Source of the DNA: Dysgonamonadaceae bacterium
Lineage (GTDB): Bacteria; Bacteroidota; Bacteroidia; Bacteroidales; Azobacteroidaceae
Length of the DNA: 5,735 nucleotides
NCBI GenBank assembly: GCA_031282925.1
Contig: JAITCT010000120.1
Span: 1 to 5,735 of the forward strand
Reading direction: 5' to 3'
The notes beneath the pieces are model-generated. The model ran no database searches. It worked only from the letters and a program-made list of their open reading frames with translations, and had not been told where the DNA came from. The translations under genes were made by a program, and so were the position numbers. Below, in pieces: positions 1 to 5,505 of this stretch (position 1 is its first letter; the number at the start of each line of letters is the position of its first letter).

Positions 1-2
1 TT

Positions 3-152
3 TGGGGACTTCACAATTTGTCGGAGAACAAAAACATGGAAGTTTTCAAGCAGGCCGGTTGGATTGTTCTTCTTCATTTACCGGTAATAACCGGTAACAT
101 CCGGTTTGTTTTTTATGGATTTCACAAAATACAGGATATGAAGCGCAGGTAA
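3..152 (+). CDS. possible C-terminal end of an unrecognised protein, cut by the left edge
   Basis: Reading from base 3, the frame stays open for 49 codons to a TAA at 150-152. A strong hairpin terminator begins 25 bp later, which is where the end of a rightward gene would be expected. The peptide contains NLSENKNMEVFKQAGW followed by a hydrophobic stretch and ends QDMKRR. The N-K-N-M-x-V-F-x-x-A-G-W part faintly recalls the C-terminal region of GNAT acetyltransferases, but I do not recognise the protein. An open frame of this length can occur by chance, and the other two forward frames stop near base 90. The CCGGT words at 81, 91 and 101 would lie inside the gene. The call rests mainly on context. 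Confidence 0.33.
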   Translation, partial: WGLHNLSENKNMEVFKQAGWIVLLHLPVITGNIRFVFYGFHKIQDMKRR

Positions 153-176
153 CCGCTTTCTTTTCCGGTTAAAAGG

Positions 177-217
177 AAAGGCGGCAAAAATGCAATGCTG
201 CGATTTTTGCCGCCTTT
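177..217. terminator. hairpin terminator, probably bidirectional
   Basis: Bases 177-191 and 203-217 form a perfect 15-bp stem (AAAGGCGGCAAAAAT and its complement) around an 11-nt loop. On the + strand the stem runs into TTTTAA. On the - strand it is followed by TTTCCTTTT. It lies between the possible rightward gene ending at 152 and the leftward transporter gene ending at 361, so it could end transcription from both sides. Stem strength and T-tracts are seen directly; function is inferred. Confidence 0.7.
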
Positions 218-224
218 TAACTCC

Positions 225-255
225 GTTTGGTGCGGGGATGCACCCCGCACCAAAC
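225..255. repeat. perfect palindrome of the GGTGCG...CGCACC family
   Basis: Bases 225-237 (GTTTGGTGCGGGG) pair perfectly with 243-255 around the loop ATGCA, a 13-bp GC-rich stem. The GTTTGGTGCG/CGCACCAAAC design reappears as GTTGGTGCGAGG/CCTCGCACCAAC at 5175-5261 and 5448-5473, so this looks like a member of a dispersed palindromic family. It could also act as a second transcription stop downstream of the transporter gene, although neither side has a proper T-tract. Confidence 0.7.
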
Positions 256-257
256 AA

Positions 258-299
258 GCCTGTCATTCTCTCGAAAGCGGGAATCCTTAAAAAACAGGC
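258..299. repeat. degenerate ATTCCC...GGGAAT palindrome (dRS3-like)
   Basis: The core at 265-284 reads ATTCTCTC-GAAA-GCGGGAAT, a worn copy of the palindrome ATTCCCGC-nnnn-GCGGGAAT. It is enclosed by a second stem, GCCTGT (258-263) with ACAGGC (294-299). An intact copy of the core lies at 5541-5560 at the other end of the window. The core matches the Neisseria dRS3 pattern, ATTCCC-N8-GGGAAT. Similar sequences occur in many unrelated bacteria, so the resemblance does not imply shared origin. Confidence 0.5.
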
Positions 300-360
300 A
301 TGGGTTTTCGGGAGATTGCGGGCGAAGTAAATCCTCCTAATTATAATTTCATTTCCTCCA

Positions 361-999
361 TCACAGGCACGACATGATCGGATAAACAAAGCCCACAACA
401 GATAAAAAGATAATCACCGCCCCCACAATTTTGTTCAGCAGCCACAATCCCCGCAAATTAATGATTTTTCTCAATTTCCCGACAAGGAAGGTAATCAAAA
501 ACCACCAGGACAGGGCGCCGGTTAAAATGCACAGTAATCCCAACAACATGGAGACCATTTTTTCTTCGGGCGAAATGAAATTAAACCGGGAAAACAGGAC
601 GATGTAAACCAGCAGAATAAAAGGGTTGGATAAGGTGAGGAAAAAAGCGGAAATGACATCCTGGGAAAAGGAATTGATGTTTTCTTTAGGCATGTGCAAC
701 TGTTTGAAAGGATTGGAACGGAAAATATAGACGCCGAAAAACAGGAGGAAAATGCTCCCCACAATTTGCAAAACGGTTTGGTTTCCTTCGATGAAATCTA
801 CCACAAATCCCATTCCGAGACAAACAAATACGGCATAAATCAAGTCGGAAAAAGCAGCTCCTACGCCTGTGAAAAAACCGTGCCACTGTCCTTTATTCAG
901 CGTTCTTTGGACGCACAGTAACCCGATTGGTCCCATTGGAGCCGAAACCAGAATACCAATCAGAAAGCCTTTATAGATGATGTCAATTATACTTAACAT
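361..999 (-). CDS. LysE/RhtB-family membrane transporter, 212 aa
   Basis: This is a putative inner-membrane exporter of the LysE family, whose studied members export amino acids; the substrate here is unknown. The N-terminal family signature is clear: P21-M-G-P-I-G-L-L-C-V-Q-R-T-L followed by GFFTGVGAAFSDLIY (41-55). A conserved N125-P126 lies in the fourth helix. About six hydrophobic segments are visible near residues 9-27, 40-65, 74-94, 116-138, 148-172 and 188-208, with a short polar loop at 96-114. A length of 212 aa is normal for the family. The frame is open upstream to 1062, but the extra 21 residues are translated repeat (GGTGAAC units) and have no family character, so I chose ATG at 999, directly before the first helix. 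mdh lies 71 bp upstream on the same strand and no TAnnTTTG box is seen in the gap, so transcription from mdh is likely. Confidence 0.92.
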   Translation of the reverse strand: MLSIIDIIYKGFLIGILVSAPMGPIGLLCVQRTLNKGQWHGFFTGVGAAFSDLIYAVFVCLGMGFVVDFIEGNQTVLQIVGSIFLLFFGVYIFRSNPFKQLHMPKENINSFSQDVISAFFLTLSNPFILLVYIVLFSRFNFISPEEKMVSMLLGLLCILTGALSWWFLITFLVGKLRKIINLRGLWLLNKIVGAVIIFLSVVGFVYPIMSCL

Positions 1000-1003
1000 A
1001 GAA

Positions 1004-1069
1004 GGTGAACGGTGAACGGTGAACGTGAAGGTCGCCTGATTTTTTCCCCTTTCCCCGTTCACCCTTCAC
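1004..1069. repeat. GGTGAAC tandem repeat and inverted arm forming a hairpin between mdh and the transporter gene
   Basis: Three exact copies of GGTGAAC run from 1004 to 1024, followed by a related GTGAAGG (1025-1031). The other side carries CGTTCACCCTTCAC (1056-1069), which pairs with GTGAACGGTGAACG (1005-1018 or, in the next register, 1012-1025) at 13 of 14 positions. In the leftward transcript the hairpin starts right after the mdh stop codon and ends next to the transporter start codon. It may protect the mdh message, reduce read-through, or hide the transporter start. It could also be only a repeat insertion. Confidence 0.7.
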
Positions 1070-1070
1070 T

Positions 1071-1994
1071 TTACAAAATGTTATTTGTTGCGCGAACGGC
1101 GTTTGCGCTTTTTTCAAACAGGGCTTTTTCTTCGGCATTCAGTTTGAAATCAACGATTTTTTCAACGCCGTTGCGACCGATAATGGCCGGAACGCCGATA
1201 CAGATGTCTTTTTGTCCGTATTCGCCGTCAAGGTAAACGCAACTCGGAATCAACCGTTTGTAGTCGTGCAGGATGGCCGCCGCCACGTAAGCTCCGCAAG
1301 CGCCCGGCGCATACCAGGCCGAAGTTCCCAACAAACCGGTCAGGGTGGCTCCCCCGACCATCGTGTCGGCAACAACTTTATCCAGAGCGGCTGCATCCAG
1401 TAATTCGGATACGGGAATTCCATTGTACGTGGCGAAACGTTTCAACGGAATCATGGTTGTATCGCCGTGTCCGCCGATTACGATTCCTTCCACCTGCGCC
1501 GGATTGGCGTGCAAGGCCTGACTTAGATAGTATTTGAAACGCGAACTGTCAAGTGCGCCGCCCATTCCGACAACGCGGTTTTTGGGCAAGCCCGAAGCTT
1601 TCAGCGTCAAATAGGTCATCGTATCCATCGGGTTGGATATAATGACAAAAACCGCATCCGGGGAGTATCGGAGGCAGTTTTCTATCACACTTTTTACGAT
1701 ATTTGCATTCGTGCCGATCAGTTCTTCGCGCGTCATTCCCGGTTTACGGGGAATGCCCGAAGTAACAACTATTACATCGGAACCGTCCGTTGCGGAATAA
1801 TCACCGGTAACGCCGACTACGTTTGTTTCAAATCCCAGTGTCTGTGCGCTTTGCATCACGTCAATCGCTTTTCCTTCCGATATGCCTGCTTTCACGTCAA
1901 GCATTACTACCGTACCTGCTACTTTGTTGAGTGCAAGTACATTTACACATGTGGCGCCTACATTGCCGGCGCCGATAACCGTTACTTTTGCCAT
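1071..1994 (-). CDS. mdh: malate dehydrogenase (LDH-like, NAD-dependent), 307 aa
   Basis: It interconverts malate and oxaloacetate with NAD(H) in the cytoplasm, serving the oxidative or reductive TCA branch. The N-terminus has the Rossmann dinucleotide loop G8-A-G-N-V-G13, and D33 ends the second strand, as expected for NAD rather than NADP. The substrate loop IPRKPGMTRE carries R83 and R89; arginine at 83, where lactate dehydrogenases have glutamine, marks it as malate dehydrogenase. Further active-site residues are N121 (ISNPMD), D149 and R152 (LDSSRF) and the proton-relay histidine H176 (GGHGDTT). Length and architecture match the tetramer/dimer LDH-like MDH group used by Bacteroidota. The ATG lies two codons before the first beta strand. 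The 5' leader is A/T-rich without a Shine-Dalgarno. The nearest matching promoter lies about 190 bp upstream, before a small ORF. The transporter gene follows 71 bp downstream. Confidence 0.98.
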   Translation of the reverse strand: MAKVTVIGAGNVGATCVNVLALNKVAGTVVMLDVKAGISEGKAIDVMQSAQTLGFETNVVGVTGDYSATDGSDVIVVTSGIPRKPGMTREELIGTNANIVKSVIENCLRYSPDAVFVIISNPMDTMTYLTLKASGLPKNRVVGMGGALDSSRFKYYLSQALHANPAQVEGIVIGGHGDTTMIPLKRFATYNGIPVSELLDAAALDKVVADTMVGGATLTGLLGTSAWYAPGACGAYVAAAILHDYKRLIPSCVYLDGEYGQKDICIGVPAIIGRNGVEKIVDFKLNAEEKALFEKSANAVRATNNIL

Positions 1995-2076
1995 ACAATT
2001 TATTTTAATTTAAGAATTTATATATACCGCCCCACCCTCTGAAGGGAGAGCTTTGGGTTATGCCCCGATGTATGAT

Positions 2077-2160
2077 TTATTTATAAACAATTCCCGAGCG
2101 TTTTAAAATTTCACCTTCATCTCCTTTATAAGCGCCTGTTCCGCGCATGATAATTGACAT
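2077..2160 (-). CDS. possible 27-codon leader ORF or small protein upstream of mdh
   Basis: An ATG at 2160-2158 opens a 27-codon frame that ends in TAA at 2077-2079, 82 bp before the mdh start. The peptide begins MSIIMRGTGAY, ends RSGIVYK, and is rich in Gly, Lys, Arg and Glu, with no membrane segment. What favours it is position: a perfect -7 box (TACCTTTG, 2190-2183) would start a transcript roughly 15 nt before this ATG, with a short A/T-rich leader typical of Bacteroidota. No other TAnnTTTG box is visible between here and mdh, so mdh probably shares this transcript. I do not recognise the peptide. It could be a small protein, a translated leader, or chance. Confidence 0.38.
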   Translation of the reverse strand: MSIIMRGTGAYKGDEGEILKRSGIVYK

Positions 2161-2355
2161 TGTTTTTGAATTTTTATGTCGGCAAAGGTAATAATTATTA
2201 TAGCAAACAAAAAATGCCGGTTTTTTTGCTGTTGTTTTGACGGGCGGTAAACAGGGTTCAAACGAATGGATACTGTTTCTGTTTCCAAAACTTTGGCGAA
2301 GCGTCGTGCATCTTGGACATACAAAATTTGGAGTATTTTTAATCGGTCGTGCCAT
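2103..2355 (-). pseudogene. frameshifted small Bacteroidales-type gene (MARPIK...DARRF family)
   Basis: From ATG 2355-2353 the frame begins MARPIKNTPNF and then turns into Cys-rich nonsense. Removing one T from the TTTT run at about 2323-2326 instead gives MARPIKNTP-N-LYVQDARRF, continuing open to a stop at 2103. From memory, small conserved Bacteroidales proteins begin in nearly this way (MARPIK-x-TP-x-LY-x-x-DARRF), so the resemblance spans the frameshift exactly. Beyond about 2290 I see no further similarity, so the rest may be decayed. A good promoter (TAACTTTG, 2399-2392) lies about 35 bp upstream. The 3' part overlaps the promoter and ORF proposed for mdh, which fits a dead gene. A one-base sequencing error in the T run is the alternative. 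Family function is unknown to me. Confidence 0.45.
2183..2211 (-). promoter_or_regulatory. Bacteroidota-type promoter for the small ORF and mdh
   Basis: On the - strand, TACCTTTG at 2190-2183 is an exact match to the -7 consensus TAnnTTTG. A TTTG at 2211-2208 could be the -33 element with a 17-nt spacer, a little shorter than the usual 19-21. The surroundings are very A/T-rich. A start near 2176 would give an untranslated leader of roughly 180 nt for mdh, containing the 27-codon ORF. Confidence 0.5.
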
Positions 2356-2391
2356 GATTGAATTGTTTGACTTACCGCTTAAATTGCAGCA

Positions 2392-2422
2392 CAAAGTTAT
2401 AACAAATATCCGAATTGGCAAT
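2392..2422 (-). promoter_or_regulatory. Bacteroidota-type promoter of the frameshifted small gene
   Basis: On the - strand, TAACTTTG at 2399-2392 matches the -7 consensus exactly. ATTG at 2422-2419, 19 nt upstream, is a three-of-four match to the TTTG -33 box. Transcription would start near 2386, about 30 nt before the ATG at 2355. The bases from here to 2534 hold no feature I can support. Confidence 0.5.
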
Positions 2423-2534
2423 TTTTTACATGGAAAAACCGAATAATAACTTACGATCTGTCGGTTCATCAATTTTAATCGGAGGATTATCCTAAACACT
2501 GGGTTTTGCAGGCAAGCGATGAACGGGATAAAAA

Positions 2535-2758
2535 CGGTTAGTTCTTTTTTTGAGGCGCTGTTTTTTCATTGTTATTAATCCCGTTAGGGATTAAAGCCCG
2601 GTAGAAATGTTTGATACCTCTCTTCGTACAAAAAAACCGTAATGGAAATTTATTTAAACACGAAGACACGAAGAACAGGATACCGTTCATACATGGTTTG
2701 CGTATCTTCGTGTCTTTGCGCCTTCGTGCCTTTGTGTTTACAAAAAAAGAATTAACCG
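2535..2758. mobile_element. 224-bp MITE-like repeat element with 18-bp terminal inverted repeats
   Basis: The left end (2535-2552, CGGTTAGTTCTTTTTTTG) and right end (2741-2758) are inverted repeats matching at 17 of 18 positions. Inside the left end, 2545-2609 is an inverted copy of the unit at 5366-5430: 65 aligned bases, no gaps, five differences, all transitions. That unit contains the hairpin TTAATCCC-GTTA-GGGATTAA (2575-2594). The element encodes nothing convincing and carries no transposase, so it would be non-autonomous. I see no clear target-site duplication. Its right end is 12 bp before the dcp -33 box. The inverted ends and the shared unit are seen directly; mobility is inferred. 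Confidence 0.5.
2656..2739. repeat. CACGAAG-type degenerate repeat with inverted arms
   Basis: The left arm AAACACGAAGACACGAAGA (2656-2674) faces TCTTCGTGTCTT (2705-2716) and a further run of degenerate CTTCGTG/CTTTGTG words up to 2739. The best stem is 12 perfect base pairs, 2663-2674 with 2705-2716, around a 30-nt loop. It sits inside the inverted-repeat element 2535-2758, so it is either part of that element or a later nested insertion. Confidence 0.55.
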
Positions 2759-2769
2759 CATATCCGCTT

Positions 2770-2801
2770 TTTGTAATTCTCAAAATTTTAGAGTAATTTT
2801 G
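2770..2801 (+). promoter_or_regulatory. Bacteroidota-type promoter of dcp
   Basis: TAATTTTG at 2794-2801 matches TAnnTTTG exactly, and TTTG at 2770-2773 is a perfect -33 box with a 20-nt spacer. Transcription would begin near 2806, leaving a leader of about 24 nt, almost all A/T and without a Shine-Dalgarno, as is usual in this phylum. The spacer holds an imperfect dyad (TCTCAAAATTTTAGAG, 2779-2794) that could be a binding site but may be only A/T-rich sequence. Confidence 0.68.
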
Positions 2802-2829
2802 CATTTTTTATTTTTAAAATATATTACAA

Positions 2830-4950
2830 ATGAAAAGGTATTTATTTATTTTAAGTTTAGTGCTAATGAGTTATTCTGCGTGTAAACAAAATGTAAAGTC
2901 AAATTTATTTGACAGTTCCAATCCGTTCGCCTCGGAGTTCGGCGATCCCCGCGGCCTTCCGCCTTTTGACCTGATCAAGGCGGAACACTACCGTCCGGCA
3001 TTTTTAGCCGGTATTGAACAGCATACTGCTGAAGTTGAAGCTATTGCAAATCGTTCCGATGCGCCGACTTTTGAAAATACGGTGGTTGCTCTGGATGAAA
3101 GCGGCCGGTTGCTGAGCCGGGTGGCTTCCGTGTTTTTTGCCATGACAAGCGCCCATACGGATACGGTTTTGCAGGCGATTGAAACGGAAATGTCGCCGGT
3201 ATTGACGGAGCATAATGATAACATTTATCTGAACGAAAAGTTGTTTGCCCGCATTAAGGCCGTTTACGATGATCCTGCTTCTCAAAGCCTGACTGCGGAA
3301 CAGAAACGGTTGCTGGAAAAGTATTACAAGGATTTTGTCCGGTCGGGGATTGCTTTGGAAGCGTCCGGAAAAGAACGGCTCCGGGAAATCAACAAGGAAC
3401 TGGGATTGCTCAATGTCGCTTTCGGTGAAAATTTGCTGGCTGAGACCAATGATTTCCAGTTGGTTATTGATAAGAAAGAAGATTTGTCGGGACTGCCGCA
3501 AAGCGTGATTGACGTCGCAGGCGAAACGGCTAAAGCAAAGGGTTTGGACGGGAAATGGGTATTTACTTTGAGCAAACCGAGCTGGGAGCCTTTCCTGAAA
3601 TATGCCGATAACCGCGAACTGCGTGAAAAGCTCTACAAGGCGATGTACAATCGCTGCAACAACGGCAACAGCCATGATAATAAGGAGATTGTTCAAAAAA
3701 CGGTCAACCTGCGGCTTGAACGCGCGAATTTGCTGGGTTATAAAACGCACGCCGATTATCAATTGGAAGAAACGATGGCTAAAACGCCCGAAAATGCACT
3801 CCGTTTGTTGTTCGATATTTGGAAACATGCTTTGCCGCAAGCCGAAAAAGAACGCGACGAATTGCAGAAACTGATTGACGGCGAAGGCGGCAAATTCAAA
3901 CTGCAGTCGTGGGACTGGCAGTATTATGCCGAAAAGTTGCGGCAGGCGAAATATGCTTTGAATGAGGAGGAATTGCGTCCTTATTTTGTTCTGGAAAATG
4001 TCAGGAACGGCGCTTTTGAAGCGGCGAATAAATTATATGGCATTTCGTTCAAAGAAATAGATAATGTTCCGGTGTATCAAAAAGATGTGAAAGTGTTTGA
4101 GGCGAGCGATTCGGACGGTTCATACATCGGGGTTATCTATTTGGATTATTTCCCGCGTCCCGAAAAGAGAAACGGCGCATGGATGGGGAATTTTACGGAA
4201 CAGGCGGTTTATCAGGGAAAGTTTGTGCATCCGGTGGTTTATAATGTGGGTAATTTTGCACTGCCGACAAGCGATGCACCTTCTTTGCTGAATCTTGACC
4301 AGGTGGAAACTTTATTTCACGAATTCGGCCATGCCTTGCACGGTTTGCTTTCTAAATGTAATTACGCAGGTATTTCGGGAACAAATGTTTACAGGGACTT
4401 TGTCGAATTGCCGTCACAGATTAACGAGCACTGGGCACTTCATCCCGAAGTTTTGAAAATGTATGCCAGGCATTATCAAACGGGGGCTGTGATTCCCGAT
4501 TTGTTGATAGAAAAGATTAAAAAGACAGCGACTTTCAACCAGGGTTTTATGACTGCAGAGCTGGTCGCCGCCGCTATTTTGGATTTGAAATGGCATACTG
4601 TTGAATCGCCGCTCACTGCGGATGTGATGGCGTTTGAAAACAAGGTTTTAAACGAAATCGGATTAATTCCGGAAATCATAGTGAGATACAAGAGTCCTTA
4701 TTTCTCCCATATTTTTGACGGCGGTTATTCGGCGGGATATTACAGTTATTTATGGTCGGAAGTTTTGGACGCCGACGCTTTTCAGGCCTTTGAAGAAAAA
4801 GGTATTTTCGATGCGAAAACGGCTAAATCATTCAGGGAAAACATCCTTTCCAAAGGTGCAAGCGACGAGCCGATGACGCTTTACCGCCGTTTCAGAGGCG
4901 CTGATCCTAATCCGGATTACTTGCTGAAAAACAGGGGGTTTATTCGTTGA
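2830..4950 (+). CDS. dcp: M3-family peptidyl-dipeptidase (Dcp-like) lipoprotein, 706 aa
   Basis: A zinc metallopeptidase of family M3, probably releasing dipeptides from the C-terminus of peptides. The first 17 residues form a signal peptide (basic start, hydrophobic core, then YSA) before Cys18, a lipobox with an unusual Tyr at -3. No acidic residues follow Cys18, so I infer periplasmic anchoring rather than surface display. The mature N-terminus, NPFASEFGDPRGLPPFDLIK, is typical of Dcp. The zinc site is H497-E-F-G-H501 plus E526 in FVELPSQ, the M3 spacing of 25 residues after the second His. The C-terminal substrate-binding block GGYSAGYYSYLW has H627, Y633 and Y640, the usual +6 and +13 offsets. 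Length is close to E. coli Dcp (681 aa) plus the signal. Oligopeptidase A (PrlC) is the alternative subfamily. The gene stands alone, with its own promoter, and is flanked on both sides by related repeat elements. Confidence 0.97.
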   Translation: MKRYLFILSLVLMSYSACKQNVKSNLFDSSNPFASEFGDPRGLPPFDLIKAEHYRPAFLAGIEQHTAEVEAIANRSDAPTFENTVVALDESGRLLSRVASVFFAMTSAHTDTVLQAIETEMSPVLTEHNDNIYLNEKLFARIKAVYDDPASQSLTAEQKRLLEKYYKDFVRSGIALEASGKERLREINKELGLLNVAFGENLLAETNDFQLVIDKKEDLSGLPQSVIDVAGETAKAKGLDGKWVFTLSKPSWEPFLKYADNRELREKLYKAMYNRCNNGNSHDNKEIVQKTVNLRLERANLLGYKTHADYQLEETMAKTPENALRLLFDIWKHALPQAEKERDELQKLIDGEGGKFKLQSWDWQYYAEKLRQAKYALNEEELRPYFVLENVRNGAFEAANKLYGISFKEIDNVPVYQKDVKVFEASDSDGSYIGVIYLDYFPRPEKRNGAWMGNFTEQAVYQGKFVHPVVYNVGNFALPTSDAPSLLNLDQVETLFHEFGHALHGLLSKCNYAGISGTNVYRDFVELPSQINEHWALHPEVLKMYARHYQTGAVIPDLLIEKIKKTATFNQGFMTAELVAAAILDLKWHTVESPLTADVMAFENKVLNEIGLIPEIIVRYKSPYFSHIFDGGYSAGYYSYLWSEVLDADAFQAFEEKGIFDAKTAKSFRENILSKGASDEPMTLYRRFRGADPNPDYLLKNRGFIR

Positions 4951-5027
4951 TGAGTTAACGAGTTGGGTGAATTCTTTTTTTGAGGTGCTGTTTTTTCAGG
5001 CATGTACGTTGATGAACATGTAACCGT

Positions 5028-5222
5028 CATCTTGTAGAGATGCAACATTATTTCCACAAGCACAATACCATAGTCCGCACAACTAACGTCATGCGGGGTG
5101 CTGTACGGGGAATTACTCTTTCTACCGAGCTTTAATCCCTGATGGGATTAATTGCAATGAAAAAACAGCCCACCGTTGGTGCGAGGCTGTGCCTCGCGCC
5201 TTTTATCCCGACTGGTTCAACC
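5028..5222 (+). repeat. composite repeat unit, copy A
   Basis: This unit pairs with copy B at 5273-5496. In order it has a small hairpin (CATCTT-GTA-GAGATG), a middle stretch containing CCGCACAAC and CGTCATGC, the palindromic TTTAATCCCTGATGGGATTAA stretch, GAAAAAACAGC (ending 5169), and then a GTTGGTGCGAGGC palindrome (from 5175) running into TTATCCCGAC. By eye, 5028-5169 is about 80-85% identical to 5273-5418, with a few 1-2 base gaps. Copy A lacks the 24 nt that carry the poly-A end in copy B. Confidence 0.7.
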
Positions 5223-5261
5223 TTTAAAAATAGACGACGCGTGGCGCAGCCTCGCACCAAC
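5175..5261. repeat. long inverted repeat of the GTTGGTGCGAGGC family
   Basis: Bases 5175-5193 pair with 5243-5261 at 18 of 19 positions, the exception being a G-T wobble, around a 49-nt loop. The left arm can instead fold by itself: 5178-5187 with 5191-5200, a 10-bp stem with loop TGT. The two folds exclude each other. The family is shared with 225-255 and 5448-5473. Confidence 0.7.
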
Positions 5262-5272
5262 CGGGAGAACGG

Positions 5273-5496
5273 CATCTCGTTGAGATGCAACATGATTTCC
5301 GCAAGCACAATAACCTCTGTCCGCACAACACTGACGTCATGCAGGGTGCTGCACGGAATCTCAATCATTTCTACCGAGCTTTAATCCCTGACGGGATTGA
5401 TAGCAATGAAAAAACAGCACCTCAAAAAAACAATTACCCCCCCCACGGTTGGTGCAAGGCTGTGCCTCGCGCCGTTTATCCTGACAGGTTGAACCT
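5273..5496 (+). repeat. composite repeat unit, copy B
   Basis: This is a direct copy of 5028-5222 carrying 24 extra bases after AACAGC: an A7 run, CAATTA and a C8 run (5437-5444). The leading hairpin is CATCTC-GTT-GAGATG (5273-5287). Compared with copy A, the stem base next to the loop changes from a T-G wobble to a C-G pair, so pairing is kept. Bases 5366-5430 match the inverted copy at 2545-2609. The spacing between copies, start to start, is 245 bp. Confidence 0.7.
5448..5473. repeat. GTTGGTGC palindrome, third copy
   Basis: GGTGCAAGGC (5451-5460) faces GCCTCGCGCC (5464-5473) around the loop TGT. One A-C mismatch and one T-G wobble make it a slightly worn version of the hairpin at 5178-5200. 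It belongs to composite copy B and begins a run of five hairpins. Confidence 0.65.
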
Positions 5497-5505
5497 GTCG
5501 GGATA
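5477..5505. repeat. hairpin TATCCTGACAGGTT / AACCTGTCGGGATA
   Basis: The 14-bp arms 5477-5490 and 5492-5505 match except for one T-G wobble. The core GAC-AGGT-TGA-ACCT-GTC is closely related to the next hairpin. A decayed relative (CCCGACTGGTTCAACCTTT) lies at 5208-5226 in composite copy A, where the right arm is lost. Confidence 0.75.

Larger units (their letters stand above)
4966..5439. mobile_element. 474-bp MITE-like segment bounded by long terminal inverted repeats
   Basis: Bases 4975-4998 and 5407-5430 are perfect 24-bp inverted repeats. Extended outward to 4966 and 5439, they match at about 30 of 33 positions. The left end resembles the left end of the element at 2535-2758 (GGTKARTTCTTTTTTTGAGG), so both belong to one family. 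The segment has no credible gene or transposase. The left end seems to be a truncated inverted copy of the unit, because similarity stops after 4998. The segment could therefore be a true element or a pile-up of three partial copies. It starts 15 bp after the dcp stop codon, and its left hairpin potential could help end dcp transcription. Confidence 0.5.

Noticed and set aside
78..398. Open frame of 106 codons on the - strand downstream of the transporter
   Set aside because: It overlaps the transporter 3' end and runs straight through the terminator hairpin and two palindromes; its composition is that of translated repeat.
2538..2804. Open frame on the - strand ending ...RALIPNGINNNEKTAPQKKN, with a similar peptide on the + strand at 5285-5506
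   Set aside because: Both are translations of the same 65-bp repeat unit. Of the five differences between copies three change the amino acid, and the rest of each frame is unrelated, so coding selection is not supported.
2880..2904. Surface-export signal after the Dcp lipobox cysteine
   Set aside because: The residues after Cys18 are KQNVKSN, lacking the acidic residues of the Bacteroidota lipoprotein export signal.
3004..3840. Long antisense open frame (278 codons) inside dcp
   Set aside because: It is a shadow of the strongly supported dcp frame and has low-complexity F/R/Q-rich content with no promoter.
2535..5439. Composite transposon carrying dcp
   Set aside because: No transposase in either flanking element and no clear target-site duplication; kept only as a pair of MITE-like elements.
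5437..5444. C8 homopolymer as a phase-variation tract
   Set aside because: It lies in repeat DNA, far from any supported promoter or reading frame.
5028..5496. CRISPR array
   Set aside because: Only two copies, about 200 bp each and themselves palindromic, without regular short spacers or cas genes.
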